Of a stretch of DNA of 64,000 bases, positions 1 through 10,197 are shown one piece after another. Location: positions 3,284 through 67,283 of the forward strand of contig WKLE02000485.1 in assembly GCA_014885115.2 (NCBI GenBank), in the 5' to 3' direction. The notes beneath the pieces were generated by a model. The model saw only the letters and a list, made by a program, of their open reading frames with translations, had not been told where the DNA came from and ran no database searches. Within the stretch, counting starts at the first letter, position 1. Every line of letters starts with the position of its first letter. Both the position numbers and the translations under genes were made by a program. This DNA is from Asterionellopsis glacialis. Lineage: Eukaryota > Bacillariophyta > Plagiogrammaphyceae > Rhaphoneidales > Asterionellopsidaceae.

Positions 1-35
1 AAACAAGGAACAGACATGATAAATACTTAATTGGC

Positions 36-293
36 TTCATACTTATTGACTTGAAATTTGATGATTATATTCTTAATTAAACATTGTCTCGTCGTGAGAC
101 AAGTCTATATTCATGAAGAGGATATTACCCCATGTGCGGACCATACAGCCTTAAGTGAATATAATTCATACTTCTCAACTTGAAATTCAACAATTATATT
201 TTCAACAAAATATTGTTTTGTTGTCAGACAAGTATATATTCATGAAGAGGATATTACCCCATGTGCGGACCATACGGCCTTAAGTGAATATTC
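36..293. repeat. 129-bp tandem repeat, two copies
   Basis: Two adjacent copies of a 129-bp unit lie at about 36-164 and 165-293. The second half of the unit, from the TTCATGAAGAGG at 110 and 239 through GCCTTAAGTGAATA, is almost identical between copies. The first half, after TTCATACTT, is more diverged. A further TTCATGAAGG follows at 291. No open frame of note crosses the repeat. The window edge may cut off further copies upstream. Confidence 0.85.
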
Positions 294-1220
294 ATGAAGG
301 CACTATATATGATAATTATTGATAACCCCTAATACTTGAGTTTGAAAAAATTGGCCTCAATGGACAATACATGGAGTAAAAAGATGTGGAAATCCACGCA
401 ATTTTGGTATTGCCCTTTCTGCAGTCAATACGACCTTAAATAAAAAATTGAGGAAGAACCAATCCTCGAACTGAGTATTTTCTTTATTTTTTCTGCAAGT
501 CAAAACCTTGAGAGGTTTTTCGCTTAACATACATTGAGAATACAAGGTAACTTATAATCTGTCAAAAACACACTACAGTATTTTTAGAGTGCAAGTTCAT
601 GCAGTAGTTCTGTCCACCAGTGTTTCGTGAAAAAAATGGACTGGTCAGTTCCGTTTTTGCTGCATACACAAAAAACTTCACGATTGGTGTCAACTGAAAG
701 ATATGAAGGTAAAAATTGCTTCTCTGGTAATTCGGTTGCCCGATGGTCAACTTGATTAATCGCCATGGTGGCAGCAACAGTGCGGCAGAAAAAAATGATC
801 GGTTGCTTCTGTGAGAAATATTATATATTAGAACCCTCTCTCTAGAGAGGTCCTAGTTAGAGGACTTGATTGAAGCCCATACCAGGTACTGTTCGTTCCA
901 ACATGGTACTGGTACCAACTTTTGTGAAATGCCTGGGAGTGAACACTCCCCCCCCCCAAAAAAGTTGGCTTGCAAGTTCCGAAGAAAAAAAATATTCCGG
1001 ACAGCCCCAAGTTTCAAGTTGTTCATTTTTTTCTGCTTTTATCCCCAACGTCTGACAGATCTTTCTCCTTTCTCATTCGTATCACGTCAATAAAGCGGCA
1101 CACTTTCCGATTGAGTCATTCAACGTACTTTGACACTTTCACAACTTACCGTTTGATCTTCTGTTTTTGTGTGTGCATCTTAAATTTTTGTTTCCATAAG
1201 AAAGGGATTGCTTTGTGGGA
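294..1220. other. Intergenic, no supported gene
   Basis: Only short overlapping frames occur here, in several phases, and none has protein-family character. The stretch holds a perfect palindrome CTCTCTAGAGAG (838-849) followed by AGGTCCTAG, GGTACT/GGTACC-type words at 885-920, and a C-run then A-run near 949-965. The last part should contain the promoter and 5' leader of the macro-domain gene. Confidence 0.5.
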
Positions 1221-2191
1221 ATGTCGACAGCATGGTATAAACCAAATGTTTTGCCAAAATTGCTTCGGTCGTTTCCTCGGAGGTTGAAAGATGGCACCAC
1301 CCAAGCTTCAGTTGAGGTATGGAATACTACTTGCATAGTAACCAAGTTTGGAAAGACGGTTGATCCATCCTGTACAGTCCTTATCAACCCCTCAAACCCA
1401 AGCCTTTCCGGTGTTAAGAAATTTCCATATTTCCCTCGGTACGTTTAGTTGAAACAAACGCCATATTTGAATATTGTTTTTTTTTTTTTTTTCCCAAATT
1501 TCTAAAGTTGTGTGCTTCCTTTAATCCTCCCTTAATTACTTCTTTATGCGAATAACTGTGATGACTTTTTTCAAAAAACTCTGAATTTTGTGTTTACAGA
1601 GGAGGACCGGAACCAAAAGAGCAACCACAAAAGTATGAGCATCATATCATGGGGTACGTATCACAATGGGGTGGTATGGAGGTGGGTAGTGGGATGTTGT
1701 TTGCTGCAAATGTTGTAGATGGATTAGTTCATCAACTTGGTGGTTGGAAACTTACCTTCCATATTAAAATGCTACCATATATGAATGGAACTGAAAAATG
1801 TCCAGTTGGTCTAGCAGTAGCTACACCTCCTGGTGGAGCCGATCTCAGCCAGGAATATGACAATATCGTCCATACAGTTCCTCCATTTTACGACCACCAT
1901 CCGGAGCCTCGATCATACCTTGGAAAATGCTATAAGGAATCACTAAAGCTTGCTGAAAAGAACATAGTGACTGATGATCGTCTCCGAGTAGCTTGTCCAC
2001 TTCTTGGGGCAGGAGCGAGAGGCTTTCCGCTTGAAATAGCTTTAGACGTGGCTGCTCAAGAGTGCATCCAATGGAAAAAAAACTCAAAGAAGAATGTAAC
2101 CCTAGCTTTTGGGATACCTGAAATCAGTACTGCTGAAAAATTGGTTGCTGCAATCGAAAGTTATGAAGACATAGAGGACGATGTCCAATAA
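1221..2191 (+). CDS. Macro domain (ADP-ribose-binding/hydrolase-like) protein
   Basis: Two exons, 1221-1438 and 1600-2191, give about 269 residues. The intron has GTACGT at the donor and TTTACAG at the acceptor, and joining restores the frame at an Arg codon before GGPEP. Macro-domain features in order are a beta strand ending VLINPSNPSLSG (the usual asparagine-containing ligand loop), VVDGLVHQLGG (glycine-rich loop), ATPPGG, IVHTVPPFYDHH, CYKESLKLAE and CPLLGAGARGFPLEIAL, which corresponds to the phosphate-binding loop. Macro domains bind or hydrolyse ADP-ribose derivatives; substrate and activity cannot be judged here. The longer open frame starts with GTG six bases upstream, so the ATG at 1221 is preferred. 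Its 3' end faces the amine oxidase gene with about 95 bp between them. No targeting signal is evident. Confidence 0.8.
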
Positions 2192-2285
2192 CATTAATTA
2201 TTACTTCGTTAAAAAAAAAAAATACAAATGCGAGCTGGCGTTTTCCTTATCGGCGACAATGTACAAAATATACTTGAAAGCATCA

Positions 2286-3908
2286 TTAAAGGCGAGACAT
2301 GCGATTTGATATTGCTCTATCCGCAGCCATTTCTCCACTCAACCATGCACTATGCACGCAACCAATGTCTAGACCTAGCACAGAACCATCGCATGTATGC
2401 TCTCCACAGAAATACAATCCCCGGTCTGCGCTTGTCTTGTCGTCCCGAAATGCAGCAATCGTTTCTGGACAGGTATTCTTAGCATAGTACGTCCATGTAC
2501 CTCGTGAAAAGGGGTCACTATACCATCGGGTCATGTCAAGAAACGTCGGATCAGGCACTTCATTTTCAAATCTGTCTAGCAAGTGAAATCCAGCTTCATG
2601 TAATGCTGCCATGCAACGTTCCTGTAGGTCGGCATTTGACCAGTGTTCGGCTTGTTTTGCAAATTCCCCTCTCATATAACAAACCAATACGTTCGGTGCA
2701 CTAGGGTCCTCCTCTGTTGATTCAGATTCGACTAAAAAGAGCTCAAAAGGGTGAAATGTAGGAGTACGCCCATGCGAAGCAGCAATGTAAAGCCATCCAG
2801 TTCCCTCTGCCCACCAGCGAGTGGGGAAAGTCAAAGTCAACTTGTTGACGACGGTGATTCCAAGGCTATGGATTCCGTTATTGATTGGTTCTGGAAGGGG
2901 TGGGGAAAATAATTGTTCTTTTCCTCTCGCTGTACCTTCACGAAGGACACCAAGGGGTAATGCAACTATACAGAATTTTGCCCGGAAAATATTCTCTGTC
3001 TGGTACCCGTCGTTTAATTCACATTTAACTGTCACACCACCAACAACGCCTCCGTGTTCACTGCTGTTTGACATTACAGAAATAACTTTGTGGTTCAGTC
3101 GTACCACACCATCTTGAAGTAAGGGTTCGGCAAGCTTTTTTACAAAACCTCCATAACCACAAGAAACCTCGGCGTTGCCTCCGGGCAATTCCGTTCCATC
3201 AAGACCGTGTTGAACTGATATTTTATTGATAGGTGCTCCTTCCCAACTTTCGTAGTAGACGCATATTTTCAAATTTACTAGTGCAAGCACTTCATTGAGC
3301 AAGTGAGCGCTGTCATAAGCATCGATTGGGATGTCATCTTCGTCGACTAATTTGCGTATAAGATTGCGGTAGAAAGATTCCTTCCAGGATCCTTCAGTGT
3401 CCTTTGGCACACAGTCTTTATGCACTTCCATTAAATATTCTTCCAGCGTTAAGTCATTCTTTATTGTGTCATCTTCGTTAACTTTATAGTGAGACTTTTT
3501 AATTTCTTGGAATAATACCCCTGCTATTGCCATTCCTTTTTTGGATGGAAGAGCTGTGATTGGTGCTTCGGTGTTTCCTGGTAAAACTAGACTAATCACA
3601 TTCTTTCGTCGACTTTTAACTTTTGACTTGGAAACCGGCGCGTGCTTATGATTTTTATTGTATTCCTCAAGTAATTGAACCATGCGGTTATCCGGACAAT
3701 CTCCATGTATCCATTTCGCACCAAGGTCGAGGTTCACTCCATCTGGGGTTGTTCTTGTGTAAGCTCGTCCTCCAACACGATCTCTTCCTTCCAAAACAAC
3801 AATGTTACGTGAATAACGTTCACGAAGACGATGGGCAGCTGCAAGACCAGATGGACCAGCGCCAAGAATGATGCAATCAAAGTCCCAAGGAATTGGTTTC
3901 GTGTCCAT
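2286..3908 (-). CDS. FAD-dependent amine oxidase (polyamine/monoamine oxidase family)
   Basis: Single exon, 540 residues from the ATG at 3908. The open frame continues 42 codons upstream but begins with GTG, so an upstream spliced exon is possible. The N-terminal Rossmann dinucleotide motif reads CIILGAGPSGLAAAHRL (about residues 12-28) and is followed by VVLEGRDRVGGRAYT, the second family signature. Next comes LDLGAKWIHG, typical of amine oxidases. The C-terminal FAD-binding signature is RGLYFCGEHTCDGSVLG, followed by a helix with HSAWLSGEMAA. The aromatic-cage region contains WWAEGTGWLY. The family oxidises polyamines, monoamines or methyl-lysine; the exact substrate cannot be read. No SWIRM domain is seen, which argues against an LSD1-type demethylase. 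No C-terminal peroxisomal SKL is present. The gene is divergent from the CRY-DASH gene. Confidence 0.9.
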   Translation of the reverse strand: MDTKPIPWDFDCIILGAGPSGLAAAHRLRERYSRNIVVLEGRDRVGGRAYTRTTPDGVNLDLGAKWIHGDCPDNRMVQLLEEYNKNHKHAPVSKSKVKSRRKNVISLVLPGNTEAPITALPSKKGMAIAGVLFQEIKKSHYKVNEDDTIKNDLTLEEYLMEVHKDCVPKDTEGSWKESFYRNLIRKLVDEDDIPIDAYDSAHLLNEVLALVNLKICVYYESWEGAPINKISVQHGLDGTELPGGNAEVSCGYGGFVKKLAEPLLQDGVVRLNHKVISVMSNSSEHGGVVGGVTVKCELNDGYQTENIFRAKFCIVALPLGVLREGTARGKEQLFSPPLPEPINNGIHSLGITVVNKLTLTFPTRWWAEGTGWLYIAASHGRTPTFHPFELFLVESESTEEDPSAPNVLVCYMRGEFAKQAEHWSNADLQERCMAALHEAGFHLLDRFENEVPDPTFLDMTRWYSDPFSRGTWTYYAKNTCPETIAAFRDDKTSADRGLYFCGEHTCDGSVLGLDIGCVHSAWLSGEMAADRAISNRMSRL

Positions 3909-4638
3909 TGCTTGGTTTGTTGATCTCGAGATCGTTGTAGCTATCTCTATCGTCGGACTGTCTTCTGTTACCGGTATGGTACGCTGATGGAAGTTCTGAA
4001 AGTGGAGATCTGGTATGAGAAATGGGAACCACACTACTGACTCTACCGTACTGGTACAGTACCCGATGTATCAGTACTCAGTAAATAACGGCAACGGTAG
4101 GTCCTAATATTTTATATTAATAATATATATGCGAAAAAAGCTTCTTGACTTGAGATTGTCATAATTTAAGCCCATAAGAACCGGGCGAGCGTCTGTCACC
4201 ACTCGTTCTTCTTGCAGATATCTTCATCGAAAAGAAGAAAAGTGGAGCAGTTTCCGTACGATCATCTTCAACCCTATCTATTGATCTCCTCTAGACAACA
4301 CACCGTCAAAGTCAAACAGCGTCAGCGTTGGTGGTGATGGGGCTATCCGACAGATCCATGATGTGGAATCGCTTTCTGCGCATGTCACAGCTAGACAAGT
4401 AACCTACCACAGGAGATACCAACCAAGAATTTCAATTACAAAAACAAACCGAGATCGAATATCACACCATTGGCCATTGCCATGATCAAAATAAGGCGGA
4501 TTAGATTTTTGTTCCAAAAGTTGATCGGTTGTGGAAACGAACACATTGATTTTTCTGCATATGCGGGTTTTGAAAGTATTGGATCATCACTACCTTTGGC
4601 CAATACTTTGGTATATTCTATAGTACTCGTGTGGTCGA
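3909..4638. promoter_or_regulatory. Shared divergent promoter region
   Basis: This region separates two divergently transcribed flavoprotein genes, the amine oxidase (minus) and CRY-DASH (plus), and must contain both 5' leaders and promoters unless one is distal. It includes a short cluster of GTACTGGTACAGTACC (about 4048-4063) and GGTAGGTCCTAAT (about 4095-4107), the same type of words found in other intergenic regions here. A TATA-rich stretch lies at about 4110-4130. No defined transcription-factor site is claimed. Confidence 0.45.
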
Positions 4639-6597
4639 ATGACACACCGCAACATGTCACTTATTCGACTTGTTTGGCACAGAAGGGATTTGCGTTTACT
4701 AGATAATCCTCTGTACCAAGGACTTACAACCGCCTCCCATCCTTCTTTTTATAACGGCAGCAGCAACAACAAGGACAGCAGCAGTCAGCCTAGTGTTTTG
4801 AGCTTGTATGTATTCGATGAGTCATCCCTCCGTCCTCGACCATCGACATGTAACCCAACCAAATGGGATGCTGTTACGATTGGACCACATACATGTCGTC
4901 TGTTATTGGAAGCAGTCCATGAATTGAGATCTTCTATACGTGCCATTGGAGGTGAATTAATCGTTCGTGTTGGAGACCCAGCAATAATTGTTCCTCAAAT
5001 AGCTCATCAGATTCATGCAAGTGAGGTATGGTGGTCAGAAGAACCTGGTACGTATGAAAAGAGTCTATCTCAGTCAGTACGAAACAATATCATGCAACTC
5101 AGTTGTACAACAACATCACCGAAACACGTCAAAAACGATCATCATTACTTGTACACCCAGGAAACAAGACCACCACTTCCTAAAATTGTACAAAAGATTG
5201 GATACACACTTTACCATCCAGATGATTTACCAAAAGACTCAAATGAATGGTCACAGCTTGCTCATCCTAAACAAAAAAACAATAAAAAGAAAAACAGACA
5301 ACAACAAAAAAACCATGCAGCTTCCTCATTACAGCCACCATCTTCGTCAGTGACAACATTCATGTATAATGATCAAATTAACCTTGAACAGCACGATATA
5401 GTTGATGTTTCCTCGGAACGGTTTAACGGCATGTCCCGAATTATGGGTGATTTCCGTAAGGCTGCAAGAGCGTCCACAAAAGTTAGATCTGTATTAGCGA
5501 GACCATGTCATTTACAACTTCCACCATCTTACATTTTGGACGGTGTCGATATTGGGGATATCCCCAGTCTGGAAGATCTGGTCAAGCCTCTCATGGGGAA
5601 ACAACAACAAACAGAAGCAGCACAAACAACAACACACCATCATCGCCCACTATTAGGATTGGATTCAAAATTGATTGATCGCGTTGTATTGTCAGCTCTA
5701 TCGAGACAATTAAATAGTGATACTACTGGTGTTGTTGACGATGACATTATTAGGGGTGGTGAAAGTCATGCTTTGAAACGATTACATGAATTTGTTAATA
5801 ATGGTCATGCGGGAACAGCTGATCGGAGTCTTGCGGATGTCTCAGGAAATAACAGTTCCAAACTAGCTGTACACCTTGCTTTAGGAACATTGTCTCCTCG
5901 CACTATTTATGAAACTGTTAAAGAACGAGGAGAGGGGTGTCAGTGGTTAGTAAGTCATCTTGAAATGCGCGATTTCTTTTTATTTTTGGCATTTGCATCA
6001 GATTCGCAGTTGTACCAACTAAAGGGTATGCCAGTTGGTAAGAAACATGTACCACCCCCATGGTACAATCCTGCTGCCGCTACATCTGGTAGTAGTAATA
6101 ATGCTGACGACCTAAACAAGCAGAAGCAATGGGAACAATGGGCATCTGGTGAAACGGGGTTGCCTCTTGTAGATGCTGCCATGAAGGAACTTATAACTAC
6201 AGGGTATTGTTCTAATCGTGTTCGACAAAATGCTGCAAGTGTACTAACGAAGGATCTAAAAATTGATTGGCGTGCAGGTGCTGAATGGTTTCAATTTTTA
6301 TTAGAGGATCATTGCGTTGGTGCAAATTGGGGCAATTGGTTATACTTTTCAGGTGTTGGACCAGATCCCAAGAATCGACATTTCCGAACAATATCTCAAG
6401 CCTTACGATACGATCCGGATGGAACCTATGTAAAGAAATGGTTACCATTGTTAAGTGGAGTTGAAGAGAAGGAGGCATTGTTCCGACCATGGGACTTTAT
6501 AACAGACTGGAATGATGAAGTTGTGGTGTCTCCCAAAACTCAACTAACATGGCAAGACTTGCAACGATTTGAACAGACTGGAAAGCTATTGGATTAA
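4639..6597 (+). CDS. Cryptochrome/photolyase family protein, CRY-DASH type
   Basis: Single exon, 652 residues; a second ATG at 4654 (MSLIRLVWHRRDLRL) is closer to the usual start. The N-terminal alpha/beta photolyase domain covers roughly residues 6-200. A Gln/Asn/Lys-rich linker lies near 210-245. The FAD-binding domain occupies about 370-640, with KLAVHLALGTLSPRTIY, EMRDFFLFLAF, GETGLPLVDAAMKEL, CSNRVRQNAASVLTKDL, WRAGAEWFQ, and the C-terminal DPKNRHFRTISQALRYDP then YVKKWLPLL, as in algal CRY-DASH proteins. The segment with FRKAARASTKVRSVL followed by PSLEDL also fits this subfamily. CRY-DASH proteins bind FAD and an antenna chromophore and repair pyrimidine dimers mainly in single-stranded DNA. 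No clear organelle presequence is visible. Confidence 0.9.
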   Translation: MTHRNMSLIRLVWHRRDLRLLDNPLYQGLTTASHPSFYNGSSNNKDSSSQPSVLSLYVFDESSLRPRPSTCNPTKWDAVTIGPHTCRLLLEAVHELRSSIRAIGGELIVRVGDPAIIVPQIAHQIHASEVWWSEEPGTYEKSLSQSVRNNIMQLSCTTTSPKHVKNDHHYLYTQETRPPLPKIVQKIGYTLYHPDDLPKDSNEWSQLAHPKQKNNKKKNRQQQKNHAASSLQPPSSSVTTFMYNDQINLEQHDIVDVSSERFNGMSRIMGDFRKAARASTKVRSVLARPCHLQLPPSYILDGVDIGDIPSLEDLVKPLMGKQQQTEAAQTTTHHHRPLLGLDSKLIDRVVLSALSRQLNSDTTGVVDDDIIRGGESHALKRLHEFVNNGHAGTADRSLADVSGNNSSKLAVHLALGTLSPRTIYETVKERGEGCQWLVSHLEMRDFFLFLAFASDSQLYQLKGMPVGKKHVPPPWYNPAAATSGSSNNADDLNKQKQWEQWASGETGLPLVDAAMKELITTGYCSNRVRQNAASVLTKDLKIDWRAGAEWFQFLLEDHCVGANWGNWLYFSGVGPDPKNRHFRTISQALRYDPDGTYVKKWLPLLSGVEEKEALFRPWDFITDWNDEVVVSPKTQLTWQDLQRFEQTGKLLD

Positions 6598-7270
6598 TGT
6601 TTTGCAAACTAGAAAAGTAACCACTTTGAAAGTATCTAGTTTTATGATGATCTTGTTTAAATTTTCTGAGATAGGTATTGTTTTGTTCATTTTCTGGATT
6701 ATCGTGGGCTGGTGGGTGAATGAGGGATCAGGATGATTTCATAGGTCTGATCTCGGATAGATTGCAGATGGTCAGATGTACGAAGCCGAGGTTGTGCCCG
6801 TGTTCATGCGTCCTTATCTATTGGACCTGTCCTGGGTTGGCATAGGATATCATGATGGACCAAACACTTCCAGCGAGACCAGCCCAGGGCAATTTAAAGA
6901 ACTGTTTCCTAGTTGGAATAATATACTCAACATAACTAAATTCTACACGATCAACACCGTGTTGCTCCAATGCTAATTCACGGGCCCTTTGAAGAACCCG
7001 ATCCATACATCACATGTTGAGTGGTCATCCGATGCAGGATCTTCGTCAATTCGTACTTTACAAATTTTCCCTTCAAGTCAGAAAAGTCACTTTGCCGCTT
7101 GTTCCGACTATTTTTAGTGAATCCAAATTATATAATCAAAACTCTTTTGATGTCGAGTCAGTATTGATATTTACGAGTCCTAGAACGGAGCTATAGAGCA
7201 TTGTCCAAATTTTTTTCTGCTACAATCAGCCAGTATGGGCTACTTTTTTCTAATGGATTGTTCTATCTTT
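6598..7270. other. Convergent intergenic region
   Basis: No convincing gene. It lies between the 3' ends of the CRY-DASH gene and the minus-strand gene at 7271. A short minus-strand frame at 6818-7006 has protein-like composition but no recognised family, and its upstream codons contain a stop; it may be a relic or chance. Confidence 0.4.
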
Positions 7271-8071
7271 TTAAGTAGTGTTTGTTGATGGTGGTGGTTG
7301 CAGAGCTTTAAGACGTTCCAGAGCTTCACTTGCCAAGCTAGCTAAATCCCATTTTTCTTCATCTTGTAAACAACTTTTAAAAATTGCCATTTTAACAACA
7401 CAGTGTTTACCTGCTGCACGTTCAATCGTTTTTACACGATTGATTAATTTTTTATCAGTCATGGTACGAACACGCATTAAACAATGTTCATAGGTAGCAG
7501 TTGGATTTTCTTTACCCGCAATTGTATGCCCTGCCTTGGCAACTTCTAATGCTGCACGTTGTCTTGCCTCGCGACATTCTTCTACCATGGCTAATCGTTC
7601 TTGATACAATTCTTCTTTAGATTTCTGTTTATGATGGCGTTGTACTGTTATACCATCCGATGCCTTTCCTTGTAATCGAAGAGATTTACGACTAGGGGAT
7701 GATGACACTACTTGATCTAAAGTTGGAGATTTTTTACGTTTTCGTTGCTTGGTTGTTGTTGTTGTTGCTGCACCAACAGGACGTCGTATATCTACCCAAT
7801 CTTCGTCAGCGTCAACGTCATCATCATTATCCTCCTCTTCAGGATTATACTCCTCATTATCTACTTCTTCTTCCTCCTCCCCAATTATGTTACGTTTCCA
7901 TGCAATATCATTTGATTGTTTTTCTTCTTTGGCAGAAATAAGTCCTAAAGCACGTAATTTTGCATTATTTCGTTCAATATTTTTAGCACGAAGTGTTTCA
8001 TATTCACTCAATTCTGCTGCCAAATTGTCACCCTTATTCCTTGTTGTTGTGGATGCTGTTGAATGACTCAT
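7271..8071 (-). CDS. Uncharacterised nuclear-type acidic/basic protein
   Basis: 266 residues from the ATG at 8071; the open frame extends to 8248 but starts with GTG. Near the N-terminus is SEYETLRAKNIERNNAKLRA followed by LGL, the E-x2-R-x2-NI-x-RN-x3-L-x2-LG pattern that I associate with N-termini of CMR1/WDR76-type chromatin proteins; no WD repeats follow. Then comes an acidic run (EEEEEVDNEEYNPEEEDNDD), a Lys/Arg tract KQRKRKKS that could be a nuclear localisation signal, SPSRKSLRLQGK, and a helical C-terminal half rich in Glu, Arg and Ala. The composition suggests a nuclear, chromatin-associated role, but this is inference. Function is unknown. Confidence 0.7.
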   Translation of the reverse strand: MSHSTASTTTRNKGDNLAAELSEYETLRAKNIERNNAKLRALGLISAKEEKQSNDIAWKRNIIGEEEEEVDNEEYNPEEEDNDDDVDADEDWVDIRRPVGAATTTTTKQRKRKKSPTLDQVVSSSPSRKSLRLQGKASDGITVQRHHKQKSKEELYQERLAMVEECREARQRAALEVAKAGHTIAGKENPTATYEHCLMRVRTMTDKKLINRVKTIERAAGKHCVVKMAIFKSCLQDEEKWDLASLASEALERLKALQPPPSTNTT

Positions 8072-8310
8072 GTCGACACGGTGGTCGATAACATGCAAGC
8101 GCTTGTTTCTTGTTGCAGGCTGTAACAGCTTTCGGATCCTGCGAGCCAAAGACAAGATACGCTCTTCTGGCGTACCTGAACGAGTCGTACGAGAAATGGA
8201 TGTGTGCACCGGATAGATTTTATTGATGGTGGGGCGATAGTGATTCACGGAGGTTAGAAAAAAAACTTATCAATCTTTACTGAGGAGAAGTTAAAATTTA
8301 TCAGGAAAAA

Positions 8311-8363
8311 GGGCGTCCCAAAGCGCCCGTTAGAGTTATAAAAGTGCGCTCAACGCGCCCGTT
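8311..8363. repeat. GC-rich inverted/direct repeat upstream of the minus-strand gene
   Basis: In otherwise AT-rich DNA, GGGCG (8311-8315) pairs with CGCCC (8324-8328). The nonamer GCGCCCGTT occurs twice in direct orientation, at 8323-8331 and 8355-8363, 32 bp apart. The position is 5' of the gene ending at 7271 and 3' of the nitroreductase gene. A regulatory role is possible but unproven. Confidence 0.45.
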
Positions 8364-8484
8364 TTTCAGAACAATCTACCATGTTTCCTTAATAATTTAT
8401 CATGCATATCCATTATGTAAAAACTGAACTACTGAACTAGAGTTATACCGCCTACAGTCAATCAAAAACATAATCATGTCACAC

Positions 8485-9738
8485 TTATAGAGAACTTTCA
8501 ATCACCACATCGTCAACAGACCGGCGTAATGATGCAGGCATAGTAGGGCCTTTTCCAAAACGAACCACAAGATCAGCGCGTTCGCCACCATGATGGAAGA
8601 GATCAAGTGCCTTCATAAACTTGGTTCGTATTGTAGCTTCTTCAACTGGCTGATTAAGCATAGAATTACGAATATCTAAAGCGGTCGCTTGAAGCGCAAA
8701 TCGTTCATAACATCGCCCTGCTTCAACCCAATGTACTGGATCATCTTGCAAGGATACAAAGATTGCAATCCCAGAAGAGCTATCAATCTGTTTGATGAAT
8801 TTTTGATTTTCAGGATTAGTGCGAAAAATTAGAGGAAATATACATCGTCCCATCCATCCCGGAAGGCTTGGGCTACCAGCGACTGCACTAGACAATCCAT
8901 CGCCATACTTCATGGCATCCTTCCCGTTAAAGCGGAGCCATGACATGAGTTCATCAACAAAGTGCTCATTTTCAACTTGTGCTGTGTTGGCTTCAACGAC
9001 GAACTCACGAATGACATCAAGAGATGACGATTCGGTGAGCAGGATGACTCGAACTTTTCCATTTTTTTCACCATCATTACTATTCATATTGAAATCTGCA
9101 GTATTTTGCAGTAGTTCAAGTTCATGTTGTTTCAAAGACTTGCCATCATATTCGCATCTTGTACTTTGTCTATTGGGGATGGCTTCGAATAAAGATTGTA
9201 TTTTCTTGTCATCTGTTGTAGCAGTCCTAGAGGGTGTGAAAGTCACGTGTATACCACCATCTTCACCACCTGGATTGCTAGCATCAACTGTTGCGTCAAG
9301 ACCGTAGTATGCACGGGCTACAATCACCATGTTTTCAACTGCGCATCCCAACGAGACATACAAGTGATGATCATCTGGGTCAACGACCGGACAACGGCGA
9401 GAAAAATCGGGCAAGACTGTGATACTGCCATAGTCATCGTTCTTGTTACCACTCTTACCAAGAGAAATTTTGAACTTCCAACACTGAGTATTGTGACTAG
9501 ATGGAGCAAGCGTAGCATATTTAATAATGTCTTTAAGTTGACCATATCGATCGTATTCAGAAATATAATCATTGGGAGGTGCACATGTGGCATGTGTTGC
9601 TTCTTCTGACTGGAGAATCGTCTTTTTAAGTGTCATCCTGAATCTGTTTCTATGTTTCTTAAAAGAAAAGGCTGGTGTCGTTGATTTTGCTGATGTCGAT
9701 GTTGCTAGGACTAATATGAAAATAGGAGAAATTAACAT
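8485..9738 (-). CDS. Nitroreductase-like (Acg-type) FMN oxidoreductase, secretory signal
   Basis: Single exon, 417 residues. It begins with a hydrophobic segment MLISPIFILVLATSTSAKS that looks like a signal peptide. The core contains IIKYATLAPSSHNTQCWKF, the FMN-phosphate-binding motif of the nitroreductase fold, then VLPDFSRRCPVVDPDDHHLY and SLGCAVENMVIVARAYYGLD, as in the Acg-like branch of the family known from mycobacteria and other bacteria. The C-terminal half includes RCYERFALQATALDI and a basic motif near DLVVRFGKGP. Members bind FMN and either reduce nitro compounds or quinones, or act as flavin stores; which applies here is unknown. The signal peptide suggests entry into the secretory route or, in a diatom, possibly the plastid. 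A phenylalanine in FSFKKHRNRF follows, but no clear ASAF motif is seen. Confidence 0.8.
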   Translation of the reverse strand: MLISPIFILVLATSTSAKSTTPAFSFKKHRNRFRMTLKKTILQSEEATHATCAPPNDYISEYDRYGQLKDIIKYATLAPSSHNTQCWKFKISLGKSGNKNDDYGSITVLPDFSRRCPVVDPDDHHLYVSLGCAVENMVIVARAYYGLDATVDASNPGGEDGGIHVTFTPSRTATTDDKKIQSLFEAIPNRQSTRCEYDGKSLKQHELELLQNTADFNMNSNDGEKNGKVRVILLTESSSLDVIREFVVEANTAQVENEHFVDELMSWLRFNGKDAMKYGDGLSSAVAGSPSLPGWMGRCIFPLIFRTNPENQKFIKQIDSSSGIAIFVSLQDDPVHWVEAGRCYERFALQATALDIRNSMLNQPVEEATIRTKFMKALDLFHHGGERADLVVRFGKGPTMPASLRRSVDDVVIESSL

Positions 9739-10197
9739 AACACTCCTGAATTGCTTTTGTTGACTTTGTTAGTTGAGCTTGTAAAAAATACTTTTATGAA
9801 TTTTCGGCATTTTTTTGTGAGAATCTTTGTTCTTATCCTACTTCTAGAGTAGTGCATGAAAGAGAAGTATTTTTGTGAGCGTGTCATCAAAGAACAAGAA
9901 AGAATTGTTCCAAGTATAATAAGTCGTGTTGCATAAAGGAGTGCCACATCTACGCTGGTACCTGGTACTGCTTTTCACTGCATACAGTAAAGGATGTCGT
10001 TTGGGCCCATGCAACTCGAAAATGTGACTAAAAAAGAGAACTCACTCCCAACTATCTCTAGCTACCAGTGGGTAGGTCCTATACCTGGTGGGACCCAGGG
10101 GGTTCCCACCGACCGTACCCGTACTAACTCTGTTCTTAACCTTAATGGGTTATAAGCCTATAATATATTTTATGTTCTCGTTTCTGGTTGCGCGTCT
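9739..10197. other. Intergenic with GGTACC/AGGTCC words
   Basis: Upstream flank of the nitroreductase gene. It holds GCTGGTACCTGGTACTGC at about 9954-9971 and a cluster GTGGGTAGGTCCTATACCTGGTGGGACCCAGG at about 10069-10100 (overlapping near-palindromes). No gene is supported. Confidence 0.4.

Noticed and set aside
3909..4034. GTG-start N-terminal extension of the amine oxidase
   Set aside because: No ATG at its start and no expected motif; the ATG at 3908 is better, though a spliced upstream exon is possible.
4470..4706. Plus-strand frame overlapping the CRY-DASH start
   Set aside because: It is in a different phase from CRY-DASH and has no domain; probably leader sequence.
8819..9307. 162-codon plus-strand frame opposite the nitroreductase-like gene
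   Set aside because: Shadow of the coding strand; Ser-rich with no domain character.
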